Below, one piece after another: positions 58,768-64,000 of a DNA stretch of 64,000 nt (positions are counted from its first letter, which is position 1; each line of letters opens with the position of its first letter). The translations under genes were made by a program, and so were the position numbers. The notes beneath the pieces are model-generated. The model saw nothing but the letters and a program-made list of their open reading frames with translations. It was not told the origin of the DNA and did not search any database. Source of the stretch: Streptomyces sp. CC208A (GTDB taxonomy: Bacteria; Actinomycetota; Actinomycetes; Streptomycetales; Streptomycetaceae). The stretch is taken from positions 248,001 to 312,000 of the forward strand of contig NZ_JASCXN010000001.1 in assembly GCF_030010625.1 (NCBI RefSeq), in the 5' to 3' direction.

Positions 58768-60276
58768 GTGACTGCTCTCACTCTCAGCACTGCCGGAGCG
58801 GCGACGCTGCGTGCCGACGCCCTCGTCGTCGGCGTCGCGAAGGCGGGGAAGGCGCTCGTCGTCGCCCCCGGCGCCGAGGCCGTCGACAAGGCGTTCGACG
58901 GCCGCCTCGCCGCCGTCCTGGAGACCCTGGGCGCCTCGGGTGGAGAGGGTGAGACGACCAAGCTGCCCGCGCCCGCCGGCCTGAAGGCCCCCGTCGTGCT
59001 GGCCGTCGGTCTCGGCTCCGCCCCCGAGGACGGCGAGGCGTACAAGTCGGAGACTCTGCGCCGCGCCGCCGGCACCGCCGCCCGCGCGCTGTCCGGCTCG
59101 AAGAAGGCCGCCTTCGCGCTGCCGGTCGGCTCCGCCGAGGACGCGGGCGCGATCGCGGAGGGCGCGCTGCTCGGCGCGTACTCCTACGACGTCTACCAGG
59201 AGCAGGCGAAGGACGCGAAGAAGCCGCTGGCCGAGGTGGCGCTGCTCGGCGCCAAGCCGCGCGACAAGGCCCACAAGGCCGCCGCGGACCGCGCCCTGGC
59301 CGTCGCCGAGGAGATCAACCGCGCCCGCGATCTGATCAACATGCCGCCGAACGACCTGTACCCGGCCACCTTCGCCGCCGCCGCCCAGGCCGCCGGCAAG
59401 GAGCACGGCCTCAAGGTCCAGGTCCTCGACGAGAAGGCGCTCGCCAAGGGCGGCTACGGCGGCATCCTCGGCGTCGGCGGCGGCTCGGTGAACCCGCCGC
59501 GCCTGGTGAGGATCGCGTACACCCACCCGAAGGCGGAGAAGACCCTCGCCCTGGTCGGCAAGGGCATCACCTACGACTCGGGCGGCATCTCCCTCAAGCC
59601 GGCCGGCCACAACGAGACGATGAAGTGCGACATGAGCGGCGCCGCCGCCGTCCTGTCCGCCGTCGTCGCCGCGGCCCGCCTCGGCCTCGAGGTCAACGTC
59701 ACGGGGTGGCTCGCCCTCGCCGAGAACATGCCGTCCGGCTCCGCCACCCGCCCGGGTGACGTCCTGCGCATGTACAGCGGCACGACCGTCGAGGTCCTCA
59801 ACACCGACGCCGAGGGCCGGCTCGTCCTCGCCGACGCGCTCACCAAGGCGTCCGAGGAGCACCCGGACGCGATCGTCGACGTGGCGACCCTGACCGGCGC
59901 CATGGTGCTCGCCCTCGGCGACCGCACCTTCGGCATCATGGCCAACGACGACGACTTCCGGACCGCGATCCACGAGATCGCCGAGGAGGTCGGCGAGCAG
60001 TCCTGGCCGATGCCGCTCCCCGCGGACCTGCGCAAGACGATGGACTCCCCCACCGCCGACATGGCCAACATGGGCGTCCGGATGGGCGGCGGCCTGATCG
60101 CCGGCCTCTTCCTCCAGGAGTTCGTGGGCGAGGGCATCACCTGGGCGCACCTGGACATCGCGGGCCCGGCCTTCCACGAGGGCGCCCCGTACGGCTACAC
60201 CCCCAAGGGCGGCACCGGCTCCTCGGTCCGCACCCTAGTCCGCCTCGCCGAGCTGACGGCGGCCGGCGAGCTCTGA
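58768..60276 (+). CDS. pepA: Leucyl aminopeptidase (M17)
   Basis: A 502-residue M17 metalloaminopeptidase: an N-terminal alpha/beta macro-like domain (about 1-170) and a C-terminal catalytic domain. The catalytic domain has LVGKGITYDSGGISLKP (Lys and Asp), MKCDMSGAAAVL (Asp ligands) and the signature NTDAEGRLVLADAL. It forms hexamers with two metals and removes N-terminal residues in peptide turnover. An open frame reaches 58624, but GTG 58768 (VTALTLSTAGAATLRAD) starts the conserved N-terminus and follows a GGAAGCGAG stretch. A terminator follows the gene. Confidence 0.95.
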   Translation: MTALTLSTAGAATLRADALVVGVAKAGKALVVAPGAEAVDKAFDGRLAAVLETLGASGGEGETTKLPAPAGLKAPVVLAVGLGSAPEDGEAYKSETLRRAAGTAARALSGSKKAAFALPVGSAEDAGAIAEGALLGAYSYDVYQEQAKDAKKPLAEVALLGAKPRDKAHKAAADRALAVAEEINRARDLINMPPNDLYPATFAAAAQAAGKEHGLKVQVLDEKALAKGGYGGILGVGGGSVNPPRLVRIAYTHPKAEKTLALVGKGITYDSGGISLKPAGHNETMKCDMSGAAAVLSAVVAAARLGLEVNVTGWLALAENMPSGSATRPGDVLRMYSGTTVEVLNTDAEGRLVLADALTKASEEHPDAIVDVATLTGAMVLALGDRTFGIMANDDDFRTAIHEIAEEVGEQSWPMPLPADLRKTMDSPTADMANMGVRMGGGLIAGLFLQEFVGEGITWAHLDIAGPAFHEGAPYGYTPKGGTGSSVRTLVRLAELTAAGEL

Positions 60277-60286
60277 GCACACCGGT

Positions 60287-60321
60287 GAGAGGGCCCCGGG
60301 CTTGCCGCCCGGGGCCTTCTC
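60287..60321 (+). terminator. Terminator after pepA
   Basis: GGCCCCGGGC at 60292-60301 and GCCCGGGGCC at 60307-60316 with a 5-base loop; flanking GAGA and TTCTC extend the pairing. Confidence 0.8.
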
Positions 60322-60593
60322 GCGTTCCCCACCCCGTTTCCCTCCTCTTTCTCCGTGTCGTCCTGTTCGCCGACGACGAAATCCGTAGGTTCGTACGTCC
60401 TTCTGGACGTCCGTGAGGACGATCACCCGGTCTCATCCACCGGCCCCGCGTCCCGCCATCCGTCAACAAGTGCGAAGATGGGTTCTCGGCAGGACAGGGC
60501 CCCCACCACAGGGCCGACATAATGCGGCCGGACACCAGCCGCCGCCCGGTCACCGAAGACCGGCGACGAGCGCACATGCATGGAGGACGTGAC
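60322..60593. other. Upstream region of lpdA
   Basis: The remaining 272 bases of the 317-base gap 60277-60593 hold a small inverted repeat ACGTCC/GGACGT at 60395-60410. There is no convincing promoter and no credible small gene. Confidence 0.5.
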
Positions 60594-61982
60594 GTGGCGA
60601 ACGACGCCAGCACCGTTTTCGACCTAGTGATCCTCGGCGGCGGTAGCGGCGGTTACGCCGCGGCGCTGCGCGGAGCGCAGCTGGGCCTGGACGTCGCACT
60701 GATCGAGAAGAACAAGCTCGGCGGCACCTGCCTGCACAACGGCTGCATCCCGACGAAGGCCCTGCTCCACGCCGGCGAGGTCGCCGACCAGGCGCGCGAG
60801 GCGGAGCAGTTCGGTGTCAAGGCCTCCTTCGAGGGCATCGACATCAAGGCCGTGCACAAGTACAAGGACGACGTGATCTCGGGCCTGTACAAGGGCCTCC
60901 AGGGTCTCGTCGCCTCCCGCAAGGTGACCTACATCGAGGGCACCGGCCGCCTGTCCTCCCCGACCTCCGTCGACGTCGACGGCCGCCGGGTCGAGGGCCG
61001 CCACGTCCTCCTGGCCACCGGCTCCGTGCCGAAGTCCCTGCCCGGCCTGGAGATCGACGGCAACCGGATCATCACCTCGGACCACGCCCTCACCCTGGAC
61101 CGTGTGCCGGAGTCCGCCATCATCCTCGGCGGCGGTGTGATCGGCGTCGAGTTCGCCTCCGCGTGGAAGTCCTTCGGCACCGACGTCACGGTCATCGAGG
61201 GCATGAAGCACCTCGTGCCGGTCGAGGACGAGAACAGCTCGAAGCTCCTGGAGCGCGCCTTCCGCAAGCGGGGCATCAAGTTCAACCTCGGCACCTTCTT
61301 CCAGAGCGCCGAGTACACCGAGAACGGTGTGAAGGTCACCCTCGCCGACGGCAAGACCTTCGAGGCCGAGGTGCTGCTCGTCGCCATCGGCCGCGGCCCG
61401 GTCTCGGCCGGCCTCGGCTACGAGGAGCAGGGCGTCGCGATGGACCGCGGCTACGTCGTGGTCGACGAGTACATGCGTACCAACGTGCCCACGATCTCGG
61501 CCGTCGGCGACCTGGTCCCGACCCTGCAGCTCGCGCACGTCGGCTTCGCCGAGGGCATCCTCGTGGCGGAGCGGCTCGCCGGTCTGAAGCCCGTGCCGAT
61601 CGACTACGACGGCGTGCCGCGGGTGACGTACTGCCACCCCGAGGTCGCCTCCGTCGGCATCACCGAGGCCAAGGCCAAGGAGATCTACGGCGCGGACAAG
61701 GTCGTCGCCCTCAAGTACAACCTCGCGGGCAACGGCAAGAGCAAGATCCTGAAGACCGCGGGCGAGATCAAGCTCGTCCAGGTCAAGGACGGTGCCGTGG
61801 TCGGCGTCCACATGGTCGGTGACCGCATGGGCGAGCAGGTCGGCGAAGCGCAGCTGATCTACAACTGGGAGGCGCTGCCGGCCGAGGTCGCGCAGCTCAT
61901 CCACGCCCACCCGACGCAGAACGAGGCGCTCGGCGAGGCCCACCTGGCCCTGGCCGGCAAGCCTCTGCACTCCCATGACTGA
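60594..61982 (+). CDS. lpdA: Dihydrolipoamide dehydrogenase (E3)
   Basis: A 462-residue FAD-dependent E3 component of 2-oxoacid dehydrogenase complexes. Seen: FAD motif [19 protein letters not shown], the redox disulfide in [15 protein letters not shown], the NAD motif [14 protein letters not shown], the FAD-binding TISAVGDLV, and the C-terminal [13 protein letters not shown] with the catalytic His-Glu. It reoxidises the lipoyl arms of the E2 encoded by the next gene, using NAD. GTG 60594 has GGAGG about eight bases upstream and begins the conserved N-terminus. sucB starts 62 bases downstream, so they are co-transcribed. Confidence 0.97.
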   Translation: MANDASTVFDLVILGGGSGGYAAALRGAQLGLDVALIEKNKLGGTCLHNGCIPTKALLHAGEVADQAREAEQFGVKASFEGIDIKAVHKYKDDVISGLYKGLQGLVASRKVTYIEGTGRLSSPTSVDVDGRRVEGRHVLLATGSVPKSLPGLEIDGNRIITSDHALTLDRVPESAIILGGGVIGVEFASAWKSFGTDVTVIEGMKHLVPVEDENSSKLLERAFRKRGIKFNLGTFFQSAEYTENGVKVTLADGKTFEAEVLLVAIGRGPVSAGLGYEEQGVAMDRGYVVVDEYMRTNVPTISAVGDLVPTLQLAHVGFAEGILVAERLAGLKPVPIDYDGVPRVTYCHPEVASVGITEAKAKEIYGADKVVALKYNLAGNGKSKILKTAGEIKLVQVKDGAVVGVHMVGDRMGEQVGEAQLIYNWEALPAEVAQLIHAHPTQNEALGEAHLALAGKPLHSHD

Positions 61983-62044
61983 CGCTCACGTCATCACAGG
62001 GCGCGACGACCAACTTCCGCAATTCGTTAGGAGCAACTGAAACC

Positions 62045-63832
62045 ATGTCGGTTTCCGTAACCCTGCCGGCGCTCGGCGAGAGCGTCACCGAGGGCACCGT
62101 CACCCGCTGGCTCAAGGCCGAGGGTGAGCGTGTCGAGGCCGACGAGCCGCTGCTCGAGGTCTCGACCGACAAGGTCGACACCGAGATCCCCGCCCCCGCG
62201 TCGGGCATCCTCGCCTCCATCAAGGTCGCCGAGGACGAGACCGTCGAGGTCGGCGCGGAGCTCGCCATCATCGACGACGGCTCGGGTGCCCCCGCGGCCG
62301 CCCCGGCCCCCGCCGCCGAGACCGCCGCCGCTCCGGCTCCGGCCGCCGAGGCCCCGGCCGCCCCGGCGCCGCAGGCCGCCCCGTCCACCGAGGTCCAGGA
62401 GCCGGCCCCGGCCCCGACCGCCGAGGCCGCCGCCGGTGCCGGTTCCGCCCAGGGCACGGACGTGGTCCTGCCCGCGCTCGGCGAGTCCGTCACCGAGGGC
62501 ACCGTGACCCGCTGGCTGAAGTCGGTCGGCGAGACCGTCGAGGCCGACGAGCCGCTCCTTGAGGTCTCCACGGACAAGGTCGACACCGAGATCCCGGCGC
62601 CCGCCTCCGGCGTGCTCCTGGAGATCGTCGTCGGCGAGGACGAGACCGCCGAGGTCGGCGCCAAGCTGGCCGTCATCGGCGCCGCGGGTGCCGCGCCGGC
62701 CGCGCCCGCCGCCCCGGCCCCGGCCGCCCCGGTGCAGGCCCCGGCCGCTCCGGCCCCGGCTGCCCCGGCTCCCGCCCCGGCCGCCCCCGCCGCCGCCCCG
62801 GCGCAGGCTCCGGCCGCCCCGGCCGCGCCCGCCCCGTCGCTGGCCCCGGCCGTGGTCACCCCGGTCCCGGCGACCCCGGCCCCGGCCGCCGCTCCGACTG
62901 CGCCCTCGGAGGATGGCGCCTACGTGACCCCGCTGGTCCGCAAGCTCGCCACCGAGAACGGTGTCGACCTGGCGACCGTCAAGGGCTCCGGCGTCGGCGG
63001 CCGCATCCGCAAGCAGGACGTCCTCGCGGCCGCCGAGGCCAAGAAGGCCGCCCCGGCCCCCGCCGCCGCTCCGGCCGCCGCGAAGGCCGCTCCGGCCCTG
63101 GAGGTCTCCCCGCTGCGCGGCCAGACCGTCAAGATGACCCGCATGCGCAAGGTCATCGGCGACAACATGATGAAGGCGCTGCACGGCCAGGCCCAGCTGT
63201 CCTCGGTCGTCGAGGTCGACATCACCAAGCTGATGAAGCTGCGCGCCCGCGCCAAGGACGCGTTCGCGGCCCGCGAGGGCGTCAAGCTCTCCCCGATGCC
63301 GTTCTTCGTCAAGGCGGCGGCCCAGGCGCTGAAGGCCCACCCGGTCATCAACGCCCGGATCAACGAGGACGAGGGCACGATCACCTACTTCGACACCGAG
63401 AACATCGGTATCGCGGTGGACTCCGAGAAGGGCCTGATGACCCCGGTCATCAAGGGTGCGGGCGACCTGAACATCGCCGGCATCTCCAAGGCCACGGCGG
63501 AGCTGGCCGGCAAGGTCCGCGGCAACAAGATCACCCCGGACGAGCTGGCGGGCGCGACCTTCACGATCTCCAACACGGGTTCGCGCGGCGCGCTGTTCGA
63601 CACCATCATCGTTCCGCCGAACCAGGTCGCCATCCTGGGCATCGGCGCCACGGTGAAGCGCCCGGCCGTGATCGAGACCGCCGAGGGCACCGTCATCGGC
63701 ATCCGTGACATGACCTACCTGACGCTCTCCTACGACCACCGTCTGGTGGACGGCGCCGACGCCGCCCGCTACCTGGTGGCCGTGAAGGCGATCCTGGAGG
63801 CCGGCGAGTTCGAGGTGGACCTCGGCCTGTAA
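62045..63832 (+). CDS. sucB: 2-oxoglutarate dehydrogenase dihydrolipoyl succinyltransferase (E2)
   Basis: A 595-residue E2 with two lipoyl domains (about 1-78 and 139-216). Each carries the lipoyl Lys in a [16 protein letters not shown] motif. Long Ala-Pro linkers (about 80-135 and 218-290) join these to the peripheral subunit-binding domain ([16 protein letters not shown]), and a catalytic acyltransferase domain ends in [20 protein letters not shown] (His-Asp). It transfers succinyl groups to CoA in the TCA cycle. Actinobacteria also use such E2 proteins for pyruvate dehydrogenase, so the substrate is not certain. ATG 62045 follows AGGAGCA. Confidence 0.95.
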   Translation: MSVSVTLPALGESVTEGTVTRWLKAEGERVEADEPLLEVSTDKVDTEIPAPASGILASIKVAEDETVEVGAELAIIDDGSGAPAAAPAPAAETAAAPAPAAEAPAAPAPQAAPSTEVQEPAPAPTAEAAAGAGSAQGTDVVLPALGESVTEGTVTRWLKSVGETVEADEPLLEVSTDKVDTEIPAPASGVLLEIVVGEDETAEVGAKLAVIGAAGAAPAAPAAPAPAAPVQAPAAPAPAAPAPAPAAPAAAPAQAPAAPAAPAPSLAPAVVTPVPATPAPAAAPTAPSEDGAYVTPLVRKLATENGVDLATVKGSGVGGRIRKQDVLAAAEAKKAAPAPAAAPAAAKAAPALEVSPLRGQTVKMTRMRKVIGDNMMKALHGQAQLSSVVEVDITKLMKLRARAKDAFAAREGVKLSPMPFFVKAAAQALKAHPVINARINEDEGTITYFDTENIGIAVDSEKGLMTPVIKGAGDLNIAGISKATAELAGKVRGNKITPDELAGATFTISNTGSRGALFDTIIVPPNQVAILGIGATVKRPAVIETAEGTVIGIRDMTYLTLSYDHRLVDGADAARYLVAVKAILEAGEFEVDLGL

Positions 63833-63883
63833 GGACTTGTAGGGCTCTACCCCTCCGAGGCAACGTAACAAGCCTCACCAGCG

Positions 63884-63919
63884 GTGTCCCCGTCCGGATG
63901 TGGGTCCGGACGGGGGCAC
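63884..63919 (+). terminator. Terminator after sucB
   Basis: A 15-bp stem (GTGTCCCCGTCCGGA with TCCGGACGGGGGCAC, one G-T pair) and 6-base loop, about 50 bases after the stop. Confidence 0.75.
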
Positions 63920-63963
63920 CGCCGTATTGTCTAAGGGTCACGAACTCCCGGAGGAGCCGCTCA

Positions 63964-64000
63964 ATGACCGTCCCCGTCGTCCACTCGCTGCGCGAGCAGA
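63964..64000 (+). CDS. Start of a gene cut by the window end (possible GntR regulator)
   Basis: ATG at 63964 follows a strong GGAGGAG and opens MTVPVVHSLREQ before the window ends, only 12 codons. From memory of the S. coelicolor order, the next gene after sucB encodes a GntR-type regulator, and the residues seen are compatible with one. The identity is weak. Confidence 0.4.
   Translation, partial: MTVPVVHSLREQ

Noticed and set aside
56386..60177. Open frame of 1263 codons running from the deacetylase gene through the pepA region
   Set aside because: The N-terminal 560 codons are the antisense of pepA. The signal peptide and ribosome site fix the start at 58473.
62279..62927. Alternative small genes in the Ala-Pro linker regions of sucB
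   Set aside because: These open frames arise from the GC-rich linker codons and carry no ribosome site or protein-like sequence.
1..64000. CRISPR arrays, transposases, integrases, tRNA and rRNA genes
   Set aside because: None were seen. The repeats found are short palindromes or a 12-bp tandem array without spacer structure.

Overview
This is high-GC actinobacterial DNA, almost certainly a Streptomyces chromosome core region. Codons strongly favour G or C at the third position, GTG starts are common, the cytochrome bcc and aa3 genes have actinobacterial form, and the gene order matches, from memory, the S. coelicolor glkA to sucB neighbourhood (about SCO2125 to SCO2182). That comparison was not run here. 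No phage, integrase, insertion sequence, CRISPR, tRNA or rRNA was seen.

Layout. 1-9.2 kb: tail of a membrane protein, then a minus-strand group (SRPBCC protein, ArsA-like ATPase, DUF5304-type protein, ROK glucokinase, exonuclease/phosphatase-family enzyme), a metallophosphoesterase, a long-chain acyl-CoA ligase and a PimB-like mannosyltransferase. 9.2-18.7 kb: a GT87 membrane mannosyltransferase, a lipoprotein with a gluzincin site, two tandem NlpC/P60 hydrolases, a NYN-domain protein, a rhomboid protease, a stand-alone RAM-domain protein and a class V aminotransferase preceded by a SAM-IV riboswitch. 19-29.5 kb: trpD, then the respiratory block qcrCAB-ctaE and ctaCDF, split by a receiver-like protein and an L,D-transpeptidase. 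29.8-36.4 kb: a cysteine desulfurase-TusA fusion, a PfkB kinase, erpA and nadA, a sulfur, Fe-S and NAD group. 36.5-44.9 kb: an RND exporter, a two-component system, the PspA pair, a DUF3043 membrane protein and a methyltransferase. 45.1-51.9 kb: late cobalamin genes (cobU fused to a beta-lactamase-like domain, cobT, cobS) interleaved with a lysyl-phosphatidylglycerol synthase-like gene and two membrane proteins. 51.9-58.5 kb: a five-gene exopolysaccharide operon. 58.8-64 kb: pepA, lpdA, sucB and the start of one more gene.

The most interesting locus is the tight minus-strand operon at 51940-58473. It combines a PelF-type GT4 glycosyltransferase, a multispan membrane protein, a GH114-type lipoprotein, a spherulin-4 (GH135-type) protein and a large secreted protein with polysaccharide-deacetylase motifs. 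Together these resemble a bacterial version of the fungal galactosaminogalactan toolkit (Ega3, Sph3, Agd3) joined to a Pel-type synthase. Other points of interest are a SAM-IV riboswitch followed by a six-codon upstream ORF, a family of dispersed palindromes of which two lie inside coding sequence, an ArsA-like ATPase that lacks both P-loop lysines and carries a Gly-rich insert, and operator-like inverted repeats upstream of nadA and ctaC.
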